A DNA stretch of 48,051 nucleotides from positions 22,018 to 70,068 of the forward strand of contig CABIXF010000018.1 in assembly GCA_902362595.1 (NCBI GenBank), in the 5' to 3' direction. The notes under the pieces were generated by a model. That model did no database searches and was not told the origin of the DNA. It saw only the letters and a list, made by a program, of their open reading frames with translations. Shown here piece by piece: positions 1 to 7,800 of this stretch. The number at the start of each line of letters is the position of its first letter. Position 1 is the stretch's first letter. The position numbers were made by a program, and so were the translations under genes. This stretch comes from Bacteroidaceae bacterium (GTDB taxonomy: Bacteria; Bacteroidota; Bacteroidia; Bacteroidales; Bacteroidaceae).

Positions 1-489
1 GTTTTTCTTGAAGCGTAGGGTGGCAAATTGTATGGTATATTCGGCGCTGATCATCGTCACATCGGCTATGACTTCCAGGCAGATTCCGAGAGCCAGTACC
101 ACGCAACCGATAACCAGCGAGATGATTTTCATATAATAGGCTTCCGGGGAGAATCCGGCAGTCATCCACATGCCGAGGTCGGTAAAGACAGACAATACGA
201 AGGCCACCGGAAACTGCATGAGGAGTTCCATTTTCCGCTCCATGATGCCTCTTCTGCCCAGCAACAGCAGTTGCATGCCTATCAGTACGAGGGTGAACAG
301 GAAAAAGTACGTACCCAGGCTGACGGGGGTGTGAAGACTGGCTACGTAGGGCACACTCGTGATAGGGGAGGTACCCAGATTTGAACGGGTGATGAGGCTG
401 ATACCACATGCGATGATAAAGAGTGAGATACCGAATACCAGGTATCGCCGAAAGAGTTCGGCTTTGTGCTTTTTACGACTTTCTTCCAT
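1..489 (-). CDS. YczE/YyaS-like (DUF6198-type) integral membrane protein, partial
   Basis: This reading frame is open from an ATG at 489-487 to the window edge, giving 163 codons with the C-terminus missing. The product starts MEESRKKHKAELFRRYLVFG and shows hydrophobic segments at about residues 15-32, 60-75, 90-105 and 120-140. The motif RSNLGTSPITSVPY (about 35-48), together with the segment spacing, matches my recollection of the YczE/YyaS/YitT-like membrane proteins (DUF6198 in Bacteroides). The biochemical role of that family is not established. The gene is divergent from the AraC-type regulator at 568, with only 78 bp between the two starts, so it is a plausible regulatory target. Presence of a gene is certain; the family name is less so. 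Confidence 0.75.
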   Translation of the reverse strand, partial: MEESRKKHKAELFRRYLVFGISLFIIACGISLITRSNLGTSPITSVPYVASLHTPVSLGTYFFLFTLVLIGMQLLLLGRRGIMERKMELLMQFPVAFVLSVFTDLGMWMTAGFSPEAYYMKIISLVIGCVVLALGICLEVIADVTMISAEYTIQFATLRFKKN

Positions 490-506
490 TAAATGTGACT
501 GTTTTA

Positions 507-538
507 TTTGACGCCGCAAAGATGTTTCATTATTTTTG
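507..538 (+). promoter_or_regulatory. Bacteroides-type promoter of the AraC-family gene
   Basis: TTTG at 507-510 and TATTTTTG at 531-538 are 20 bp apart. This is an exact match to the Bacteroidetes -33/-7 promoter. Transcription would start about 7 nt after the -7 box, giving a leader of roughly 20 nt before the ATG at 568. A weaker opposite-strand -7 box (CATCTTTG, minus strand 518-525) overlaps it and may serve the divergent membrane protein gene. Confidence 0.75.
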
Positions 539-567
539 TTCCTAAATTACATATCAAGACATAAATC

Positions 568-1374
568 ATGCAATTTACGCCAGACGACTTAGTGACCGAG
601 GAGCGGATTTCTTCAATTGATGCCATGTCGGTCGAGGAAGTGTTCACCAAGGTGACCGGGAGGGAAGAAGTGAACCTGCACCCTCATTGCCACGACCGCC
701 ATCAGATAATTTATATCCTTTCGGGGACACTTCATGTGGAAGTGGGAGGGGGCAGCTATTTTGTGACCGACCGTCACCTGGTGTGGATACCCGGAGGAAC
801 CTTGCACCGTCTTTCCAGTAACAACCGGCAGATAACCCTGCTGACCAGTTATGTTTGTCTGGAGCATTCCCATGAAGAAGAATTTGCCATTGACCGTACC
901 GATGAACTGATAGCCCGCAACCTGAAGTTCATCAGTACTTTTCACAGCTTGTCCAAGTGGGCTGAACCGGAAATCTTTTCGTTTGCCAGAAGCTTTTTTC
1001 AGGTGCTGCCCCGTATCTGTCAGAAAGCCACGTTTCCCACCCAGCCGTTTATTCTGGCAAAGGATAGTCGTCTGTTGCCCGTATTGGAATATATGAAGAC
1101 AAATCTGCATCAGGACCTGACCCTTGAGCAGGTGGCTTCCCATTTTGGATTCTCGGTACGCAGTCTGACCCGGTTGTTCACCAGTTCGGGCATCCGTTTC
1201 GTACACTATCTCAACTACCAGCGTGTGGTGCGTGCCATCGAGATTCTGACCGATAACGTCCTGAACATCGAGCAGACGGCTTACAAAGTGGGATTTAACT
1301 CGCCTAACAGCTTCAGCAGGGTGTTCAAGCAGATTACCGGAGAGGCACCTTCGGCTTATTTGCGCAGGCAATAG
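568..1374 (+). CDS. AraC-family transcriptional regulator with cupin sensor domain
   Basis: The 268-residue protein has an N-terminal cupin fold (about residues 30-95) with the metal/ligand-type motif HPHCHDRHQ and the strand pattern VWIPGGTLHRL. A C-terminal AraC double helix-turn-helix spans about 168-268, with LTLEQVASHFGFSVRSLTRLF as the first HTH and VGFNSPNSFSRVFKQITG as the classic second-HTH signature. Such proteins bind a small effector in the cupin and activate or repress nearby genes. It is divergent from the membrane protein gene at 1-489 and lies 85 bp before the acetyltransferase gene, which has its own promoter. The ATG follows an exact Bacteroides promoter. The effector cannot be told from the sequence. 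Confidence 0.93.
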   Translation: MQFTPDDLVTEERISSIDAMSVEEVFTKVTGREEVNLHPHCHDRHQIIYILSGTLHVEVGGGSYFVTDRHLVWIPGGTLHRLSSNNRQITLLTSYVCLEHSHEEEFAIDRTDELIARNLKFISTFHSLSKWAEPEIFSFARSFFQVLPRICQKATFPTQPFILAKDSRLLPVLEYMKTNLHQDLTLEQVASHFGFSVRSLTRLFTSSGIRFVHYLNYQRVVRAIEILTDNVLNIEQTAYKVGFNSPNSFSRVFKQITGEAPSAYLRRQ

Positions 1375-1399
1375 TGTCTCAGCAGTTTTTTCGTATCCT

Positions 1400-1431
1400 T
1401 TTGCAGATAAGCAAAATTCCTCCTACCTTTG
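1400..1431 (+). promoter_or_regulatory. Bacteroides-type promoter of the acetyltransferase gene
   Basis: TTTG at 1400-1403 and TACCTTTG at 1424-1431 are separated by 20 bp, a full match to the Bacteroidetes consensus. The expected start near 1438 leaves a leader of about 20 nt before the ATG at 1460. The acetyltransferase gene therefore need not be co-transcribed with the regulator upstream. Confidence 0.75.
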
Positions 1432-1459
1432 ACTCTGGTAATTTATAAACTGAAATCCT

Positions 1460-2017
1460 ATGAAAACAGAATACGAAAAAATGCGCAGTCAGGAACTCTA
1501 TTATTTTTCCGACCCTGAAATACACGCCAGTTTGATGCATGCCAAGAAAGTCTGTGCACGATTGCAGACGATGACCATTTATGACGATGATTACCGCCAG
1601 GTGATGGAAGACCTTATTCCAGGTATCCCGAAAAACACCACTATCTGTCCCCCGTTCCATTGTGACCACGGCAACGGCATAATCCTGGGTGAGAATGTAT
1701 TCATGAACTACGACTGCATCATGCTCGACGGAGCTTATATCCGCATTGGGAAGAATACGCTGATAGGTCCTCATTGCCAGTTCTACACGCCCCAGCATCC
1801 CATGGACCATGTGGAACGCCGTGAGGAGAAGGAAACGTCTTATCCCATTACGGTGGGCGAGGACTGCTGGCTGGGTGGCAATGTGGTGGTATGTCCGGGG
1901 GTGACCATCGGCAACCGCTGTATCATTGCGGCGGGCAGTGTGGTAACCCGTGACATTCCCGACGATTCCCTGGCAGCAGGTGTGCCGGCAGTGGTGAAAA
2001 AAAGCCTGAAAAAATAA
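1460..2017 (+). CDS. sugar O-acetyltransferase, left-handed beta-helix (maltose/galactoside acetyltransferase type)
   Basis: The 185-residue size is typical for the Maa/LacA/NodL group. The N-terminal helical cap (about residues 1-60, starting MKTEYEKMRSQELYYFSDPE) is the maltose-acetyltransferase (Mac) domain. From about residue 70 the protein is made of hexapeptide repeats (GENVFMNYDCIMLDGAYIRIG; later WLGGNVVVCPGVTIGNRCII and GSVVTRDIP), forming a left-handed beta-helix that trimerises. The FYTPQHPMD segment carries the expected catalytic histidine. It should transfer acetyl from acetyl-CoA to a sugar hydroxyl in the cytoplasm; the sugar is unknown. It has its own promoter and looks complete. 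Confidence 0.92.
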   Translation: MKTEYEKMRSQELYYFSDPEIHASLMHAKKVCARLQTMTIYDDDYRQVMEDLIPGIPKNTTICPPFHCDHGNGIILGENVFMNYDCIMLDGAYIRIGKNTLIGPHCQFYTPQHPMDHVERREEKETSYPITVGEDCWLGGNVVVCPGVTIGNRCIIAAGSVVTRDIPDDSLAAGVPAVVKKSLKK

Positions 2018-2089
2018 TTTGCTTTCTACGGTACATAAATAAAAAGCTCCCCGAAGCATACTCTTTTTTGTCCTGATAAATTCTCTGTA

Positions 2090-2163
2090 CCACACTGTGG
2101 CTTTTATATCCCACACTGTGAAATATGTATCCCACAGTGTGGTTTTTGTATCCCACACTGTGG
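2090..2163. repeat. Array of four 11-bp near-palindromes with exact 21-bp period
   Basis: Copies sit at 2090-2100 (CCACACTGTGG), 2111-2120 (CCACACTGTG, last base changed), 2132-2142 (CCACAGTGTGG, the reverse complement of copy 1) and 2153-2163 (CCACACTGTGG). The starts are exactly 21 bp apart, two turns of DNA, so all sites face one side of the helix. On the minus strand the unit reads roughly CACAGTGTGGGATACAAAAAC. The spacers between copies are A/T-rich and share a TAT. It lies in the gap between the acetyltransferase gene and the PUL1 lipoprotein gene. It could be an operator array, a multi-hairpin element or a tandem-duplicated repeat. Confidence 0.85.
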
Positions 2164-2240
2164 GACAGAGAAAATGCAGGTAGTGAGAGACTTTTTTCAT
2201 AGACGAGTTTTCCTTTTTATGGGAGAGAATTTAGTGTTTT

Positions 2241-2274
2241 TTAGGACAAGGTTGGGTGAAAAAACTTAACTTTG
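2241..2274 (+). promoter_or_regulatory. Bacteroides-type promoter of the PUL1 regulatory operon
   Basis: TAACTTTG at 2267-2274 is an exact -7 box. A weaker -33 candidate, GTTG at 2241-2244, lies 22 bp upstream. Transcription should start near 2281, about 15 nt before the lipoprotein ATG at 2296. It probably drives the lipoprotein, sigma and anti-sigma genes together. Confidence 0.6.
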
Positions 2275-2295
2275 TGCGAAACAAACCTTTAGACT

Positions 2296-2970
2296 ATGAA
2301 TGTAAGACTCTTCTTGATGGTGGGCTGTGTGGCAGGAATGTGTGCTGCTTGTACCCATAAAGGAGCTGGATCCAATACTGATAATCAGATTGTTGTGCAT
2401 ACGCTTATCTTGGAGGCAGACAGTCTGATGCGGAGCGATTCCTTGTTCTGGAATACGCCGGTCGACAGAGCACATCCGCGTGTTTGCATTCAGGATGCCT
2501 TGATTCGGGAAAAATTGGACAGCGCCATTTCGTTGCGTCCCGACAAGCAGACTTACCTTTTGAAATATACTTATTTACTCCGTAGCTGGCGTCTGCCGGA
2601 GGTGTTGTCGTTGCTTCGAGAGATGGACGCCTGCATGCGCGATTCCATGTCGGCAGATTTGCTGAGTCTGAAAGCGGTGTTGGAGGATTATCAAGGAGAT
2701 TCGGTTGTAGCCCGAAAAGATTTTCTGCGGGCGGATTCAGCCTATGGAGTCAAAGTGCAGGAAGTGGCCCAAGATTCTTTAATGTACGGGTTTGTCCGCT
2801 TGGAAAAGGCGTTGAATTTTTCGCTGATGAAGAACGATTTTCGTGTACTCCAGGAGGAAATCACGTTTTATGAACGGGTGAATGGCAAGGCTGTCCACGG
2901 AATGGAGCAGTGGAAGAATCTGACAGATAAAAGAGCATATTATCGGCAGGTGTTCGGTCAACCGGAATAA
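2296..2970 (+). CDS. TPR-like lipoprotein, first gene of the sigma/anti-sigma operon
   Basis: The 224-residue product begins with a hydrophobic leader and several cysteines (MVGCVAGMCAAC). C19 after CAA is the best lipidation site, so it is probably a lipoprotein. The mature part is helical, with segments such as LDSAISLRPDKQTYLLKYTY and the alternation of bulky and small residues typical of TPR-like repeats (about residues 70-160). I do not recognise a named family. Only 12 bp separate its stop from the sigma-factor ATG, so the two are almost certainly co-transcribed. An extra envelope protein here could take part in FecR-type signalling, but that is inference. It has its own -7 box just upstream. 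Confidence 0.8.
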   Translation: MNVRLFLMVGCVAGMCAACTHKGAGSNTDNQIVVHTLILEADSLMRSDSLFWNTPVDRAHPRVCIQDALIREKLDSAISLRPDKQTYLLKYTYLLRSWRLPEVLSLLREMDACMRDSMSADLLSLKAVLEDYQGDSVVARKDFLRADSAYGVKVQEVAQDSLMYGFVRLEKALNFSLMKNDFRVLQEEITFYERVNGKAVHGMEQWKNLTDKRAYYRQVFGQPE

Positions 2971-2982
2971 GCAGGATAAGTA

Positions 2983-3822
2983 ATGGAAATCACGGAACGG
3001 ATTATCATAGAACAACTGAAACGAGGCAATGAGGAGGCTTATAAGCACCTCTATCGTCATCATTATGCACTGTTGTGTCACGTGGCCCGTGAGTATGTAG
3101 GCGATGATTTTCTGGCTGAGACACTGGTAGGCGATGTCATTTTCCATTTGTGGGAAGTGCGTGCGGAACTCGATATTCAGGTTTCGCTACGGAGTTATCT
3201 GGTGCGTGCCGTACGGAATCACTGCATGGATTATCTGGGCTCCAAGAAAGAACGGACGGAAGTGGCTTTTTCTGCCATTCCGGAAGAAGGGGAAATGCGT
3301 TACTTGCTGTCGGACGATTACCCGTTGGGTAGTCTGCTGGAGCATGAGCTGGAGGAAAAAATTTATCAGGCCATTCATCATTTACCGGAGATCTGCCGGA
3401 AAGTTTTCGTGAAAAGTCGTTTCGAGGGGAAAAAATACGAAGAGATTGCCACGGAACTGAATATCTCTGTTAATACGGTGAAGTACCACATAAAGAGTGC
3501 GTTGGCCTCGCTGCATGCCGAACTGGGGAAATACCTGCTGGCTCTTCTGCTGTTTTTTTCACCTTCAAATAAAAAAACAATATTTCTTGCCTACCCGCGT
3601 AGGCAAAATTTTCGTCTCACTTATAGAAACCCTGAAAATGGAAGAAAGAAATTCACATATCGACGAACTGATTGCGGTGTTTTTGAGCAGAGGATTAGAC
3701 AAGGAAGCGCGCGAGGAACTGGAGGCATGGATCTCTGCTTCCGAAGACAACCGCCGTTATTTCATGCAGCAGCAGGAAATTTGGTTTTCCGCTGTGCAGG
3801 AAGAAGAACGTATGCGATATGA
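2983..3822 (+). CDS. ECF-type RNA polymerase sigma factor (FecI-like), reading frame extended by probable frameshift
   Basis: Residues 1-195 are a normal Bacteroidetes ECF sigma factor. Region 2 lies at about 12-80 (EEAYKHLYRHHYALL; RSYLVRAVRNHCMDYL) and region 4 at about 125-178 (HLPEICRKVFVKSRFEGKKY; EIATELNISVNTVKYHIKSA). Such factors normally stop just after the hydrophobic tail seen here as LLALLLFF. In this sequence the frame stays open for another 85 or so residues, ending at 3822 and overlapping fecR in another frame; that tail is basic and resembles no domain. One extra T in the T7 run at 3553-3559 would give a stop (TAA, 3570-3572) and a 196-residue protein. The start is the ATG 12 bp after the lipoprotein gene. 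It should direct transcription of the adjacent susCD genes once FecR releases it. Confidence 0.9.
   Translation: MEITERIIIEQLKRGNEEAYKHLYRHHYALLCHVAREYVGDDFLAETLVGDVIFHLWEVRAELDIQVSLRSYLVRAVRNHCMDYLGSKKERTEVAFSAIPEEGEMRYLLSDDYPLGSLLEHELEEKIYQAIHHLPEICRKVFVKSRFEGKKYEEIATELNISVNTVKYHIKSALASLHAELGKYLLALLLFFSPSNKKTIFLAYPRRQNFRLTYRNPENGRKKFTYRRTDCGVFEQRIRQGSARGTGGMDLCFRRQPPLFHAAAGNLVFRCAGRRTYAI
3587..3606 (+). promoter_or_regulatory. Stem-loop between sigma and anti-sigma genes
   Basis: TTGCCTAC at 3587-3594 and GTAGGCAA at 3599-3606 form a perfect 8-bp stem around a 4-nt loop, followed by AATTTT. It lies just past the expected sigma stop (3570-3572) and 31 bp before the fecR ATG. It could attenuate transcription into fecR or shape fecR translation. 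The trailing T-tract is short, so a full terminator is unlikely. Confidence 0.6.
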
Positions 3823-4648
3823 CGCCGACCAGGCTTTCGAGGCTTTCCGCCAACGGGTGGCCGAACATCGGACTCCGAAACAGCCGAAGAGGGTTATCGG
3901 ATGGAAGTCTGTGTTCAAATATGCGGCAGCGGTGTTGGTGGTAGGGCTTGTCTCTTTCTTCTCTTATCAGAAGGGAGAAAGTAACCTGAAAGAGGCCTTG
4001 ACTCAGGTAGAGGTGGAAGCTCCTTTGGGAGCACAGACCCGTCTTCGTTTGCCCGATGGTACGCTGGTGGTGCTGAATGCCGGTTCGCGTTTGGTATATC
4101 CGCAGGATTTCGGAGTAGATAATAGGGAAGTGGAACTGAGTGGAGAAGGCTATTTTGAGGTAGCTCGCAACGAAAAGCTTCCTTTTCATGTGCAAACGCC
4201 TTCCTTGTCGGTCCGAGTACTGGGTACCAAGTTTAATTTTCGTGACTATCCGAATGATGAGGAAGCGGTGATTGCTTTGTTGGAAGGAAAAGTGGCGTTG
4301 GGAAACCGTCTTCGCGAAGAGGCCGAGATTATTCTGCTTCCGGATGAGCAGGTGACACTGGATAAGGAAGAGGGGCATATGAAAAAGAAATCTACAAAGG
4401 TGAAGAATAGCTTGGAATGGACTTCCGGTAGATTATTTTTTGATGAAATGCCTTTACCAGAAGTGGCTAAGATTTTGGAACGGAGTTATGGCGTGCATAT
4501 CACCTTTGCTACGGACTCATTGCGTGATCTCCGTTTCTATGGGAGTTTTAGCCGTAGTGAACAAGATATTAAAGATATATTGCAGGCTTTGGTAAAAACT
4601 GGAAAAGTACGTTATACGCAAACTGAAAAAGAAATAACCTTATATTAA
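3638..4648 (+). CDS. FecR-family anti-sigma factor
   Basis: The 336-residue protein has three parts. A cytoplasmic N-terminal domain (about 1-85, starting MEERNSHIDELIAVFLSRGL) binds the sigma factor. One membrane segment lies at about 92-110 (VFKYAAAVLVVGLVSFF). The periplasmic part holds a FecR domain (about 126-225: APLGAQTRLRLPDGTLVVLN, GEGYFEVARN, VRVLGTKFNFRDY) and a C-terminal DUF4974-type STN-like domain (about 265-336: RLFFDEMPLPEVAKILERSY). The frame is open upstream to 3497, but this ATG gives the normal FecR N-terminus. It should sense ligand-loaded SusC via the latter's STN domain and free the sigma factor. It lies 231 bp before susC. Confidence 0.95.
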   Translation: MEERNSHIDELIAVFLSRGLDKEAREELEAWISASEDNRRYFMQQQEIWFSAVQEEERMRYDADQAFEAFRQRVAEHRTPKQPKRVIGWKSVFKYAAAVLVVGLVSFFSYQKGESNLKEALTQVEVEAPLGAQTRLRLPDGTLVVLNAGSRLVYPQDFGVDNREVELSGEGYFEVARNEKLPFHVQTPSLSVRVLGTKFNFRDYPNDEEAVIALLEGKVALGNRLREEAEIILLPDEQVTLDKEEGHMKKKSTKVKNSLEWTSGRLFFDEMPLPEVAKILERSYGVHITFATDSLRDLRFYGSFSRSEQDIKDILQALVKTGKVRYTQTEKEITLY

Positions 4649-4730
4649 CCGATTGTTAAACACATTAAAAACCTTAAATGTTATGCAAAAAGTAGATTCT
4701 TAATTTAACATTTGAAGAAAGGATATAAAA

Positions 4731-4755
4731 CCGGAAGAAAGGGAAGTTCTTCCGG
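4731..4755 (+). terminator. Hairpin downstream of fecR
   Basis: CCGGAAGAA at 4731-4739 pairs perfectly with TTCTTCCGG at 4747-4755 around a 7-nt loop. It starts 82 bp after the fecR stop. No clean T-tract follows (CATACCTTAGTCC), so it may be a weak terminator, an mRNA 3' stabiliser or an attenuator that limits regulatory-operon transcripts entering susC. Confidence 0.5.
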
Positions 4756-4787
4756 CATACCTTAGTCCTTTCTAACCTGCTAGTTGT

Positions 4788-4844
4788 AAGATGTATTTCT
4801 AAGGAATGTGGCAAAAGTAATAAAACATTCCTTGTAAACATCTT
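4788..4844 (+). promoter_or_regulatory. Interrupted dyad upstream of susC (PUL1)
   Basis: An inner perfect 9-bp inverted repeat (AAGGAATGT 4801-4809, ACATTCCTT 4825-4833) is nested in an outer 7-bp pair (AAGATGT 4788-4794, ACATCTT 4838-4844). The outer loop-out is 6 nt on one side and 4 nt on the other. It lies 36 bp before the susC ATG. It may be an operator, part of the ECF-sigma promoter region or a leader hairpin; no TAnnTTTG box was seen here, as expected for an ECF-driven gene. Confidence 0.5.
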
Positions 4845-4879
4845 TTATTAGAAGTTTTTAATCTTAAAATCTTAAGCTT

Positions 4880-7800
4880 ATGAATTACAGGAAAAAAGCC
4901 ATGTTAATGGCCGGAGCTTTGCTATGCCTTAATTTGAGTATATACTCTCAGAGTGTATCGTTAAAGATGAACAATGTTCCAGTAAAAAAAGCAATAGCTG
5001 AATTACAAACCAAGAGTGGGTATTCTTTTGTATATATAGCCGGTGATTTGGATACTGACTGTATGGTTTCTGTTAATGCAAATGAATTGAAAGATGCTGT
5101 GAATCAGATTCTAAAGGGGCAGAATGTCTCATACGAGATTCAAGGGAAAAATATTGTTGTTAAGAAAGTGAATCAGCAGCAACCGGTTTCAGGGAAAAAG
5201 AAAAAAGTTACTGGAGTTGTGAAAGATGTAAGTGGTGAACCAATTATTGGTGCCACCGTAATAGAAAAAGGTACTACCAATGGGACAGTAACAGACTTTG
5301 ATGGTAAATATACATTGGATCTTTCGGAAAATGGCATACTGTCTATTAGTTATATCGGATATAAAAGTCAGGAATTCGCATCTTCTCAAATTAAATCGGG
5401 AACGCTATCCGTTACTTTGAAAGAAGATACAGAAGTAATGGACGAGGTGGTTGTAGTGGGATTTGGTACACAGAAAAAAGTAAATTTAACAGGATCTGTG
5501 AGCGTAGTTGATGACAAGGAACTTCAAAATCGACCGGTTACCAATGCCTCTCAAGCTTTACAAGGTGTCGTTCCTGGTTTGCAGATAACTCAGTCTAGTG
5601 GTGATTTAAATAGTGCACCTAGTATAAATATACGTGGCGTTTCCACGATTGGTGAAGGGTCAAGTGGTAGTCCTTTGGTGTTGATTGATGGCATGGAGGG
5701 TGATTTGAACTCTTTAAATCCACAGGATATTGCGAGTATATCTGTTTTGAAGGATGCGGCAGCTTCTTCTATTTATGGTTCACGTGCTCCTTTTGGTGTG
5801 ATACTGGTGACTACTAAGTCTGGTTCTACTGGAGGTAAAACACGATTTAATTATAATAATAGTTTTAGATGGGCAACTCCTATCCGAATGACTCATTCAA
5901 TGAATTCTGTAGATTTTGGAAGCTGGGTGAATGATGCCAACACTAATGGGGGAGGTGGAATTTATTTCTCTAAAGAACGTATGGATAAGATTGTAGCATT
6001 CCGCAATGCGAAACCTTATGGTCCTGGAACTCGTATTACAGAAGATGGAACAATCTTGTATGGTATTCCCGCTAAGGCTGATGGATATTGGGAAGATGGA
6101 TTTGCAGAAGGTATTGACGATGTAGATTGGTTCACTGCTATTTTTAAAACTTGGACGTTTTCTCAAGAACATAATCTGAGTGTGAATGGAGGTAATGAGA
6201 AGCTGAACTATTATGTAAGTTTAAACTATTTAGGTCAGGGAGGTTTCATGAATCTTGCGGATGATGGTCTTGACAGATACAATGGAACAGCTAAAATATC
6301 TTCGAAGATTGCGGATTGGTTGCAAATGAACTATACGATGCGTTTTACTCGTGAAGATTATTTACGCCCTACAGGTCTTAACGATGCATTATATGATGCC
6401 ATGGGATGGCCGGTTCTGTCATTGTATGATGCAAACGGTTATTATTATTCTACTCCTTCTCCTTCTTTGGGAATTGCAGAAGGTGGTAAGACGACTCAGC
6501 AAACGGATAATATTTATCATCAGTTAGGTTTCTTGATAGAACCCATAAAGAACTGGAAAACACATATTGATTTGAACTATAGAATTAAGAATCAGAATGA
6601 ACATGTGGATAAACAGATGTTATATAATCATGATGTAAATGGAAATCCGTATGTGTATGACAAGACTTCGTATGTGAGTGAATCTAATTTGAAGGAAAAT
6701 TACTTTAATGTAAATATTTATTCTGATTATACTTTCTCTGTAAATGATGTACATAATCTTCATGTAATGGTTGGTTTTCAGGCAGAGAACTTAAATCAGA
6801 AGTATTATAGTTTGTTAAGGAACGGGATTATGTTTCCTGGTAAACCAGATGTAGATTTGACTACAGGATTGGATTATGATGGAAATCCTGTTACTCCAGA
6901 AGTCAGTGGATATAGGAATTCTTGGTCAACGGCAGGATTCTTTGGTCGTTTTAACTATAATTATAATGACAAATATTTGTTTGAAGCCAATCTGAGATAC
7001 GATGGTACTTCGAGATTTCAGAAAGGAAATCAATGGAAATTGTTCCCTTCTTTCTCTCTTGGTTGGAATATTGCCAGAGAAGAGTTCTTTGAACCTTTGT
7101 CTTCTGTGATTGGGACTTTAAAATTGAGAGGTTCATACGGTACGCTTGGAAACCAAAATACAACAAACTGGTATCAGACTTATCAGACAATGGTGGTGGG
7201 CTCCGCAAATGGTGAATGGATGATGAATGGCAGAAGGCCTAATACTGCAACTGTACCAGGATTAGTATCTCCGCTGTTGACATGGGAAACAATCGAATCA
7301 TATAATATTGGATTGGACTGGGGATTGTTGAGTAACAGACTTACTGGAAGTTTTGAATATTATGTAAGAAACACGAAGAATATGATTGGTAATGCACCTG
7401 AATTACCAGCTATTCTGGGTACAGCTGTTCCTGTGACCAACAATACAGACTTGCGAACAAAAGGATGGGAATTTTCTATCGGATGGAATGACCTGCTTGG
7501 AAATGGCTTTAGCTATGGAGCTAAGTTTAATCTTTCGGATGCCCGTTCATTTATTACAAGATATCCGAACAACCCAACTAAGTCTATCTCTACTTACATT
7601 GAAGGACGGGAAATCAATGAAATCTGGGGATATGTAACAAAAGGATTGGCTAGAACTGATGCTCAGATGACTGAACATCTTCAGAGTTTGCCGAACGGAG
7701 GTCAGGATGCATTGGGTTCCGACTGGCGGGCTGGAGATATTATGTATGCAGATATAGATGGAGACGGAAAGATTTCTAGTGGTTCTGGAAGATTGGGAGA

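Noticed and set aside
613..1371. 252-codon minus-strand open frame
   Set aside because: It is fully antisense to the clear AraC-family gene and has no family resemblance.
2090..2163. Possible CRISPR array
   Set aside because: Repeats are only 11 bp, spacers are 10 bp and alike, and no cas genes are near. It is a phased palindrome or tandem-repeat array.
1379..2200. Long minus-strand open frame (273 codons) with a heptad-like repeat (VWDTKTT-type) at its start
   Set aside because: It lies antisense to the acetyltransferase gene, and its repeat is simply the 21-bp DNA array read as codons. The rest is low-complexity antisense with no domain.
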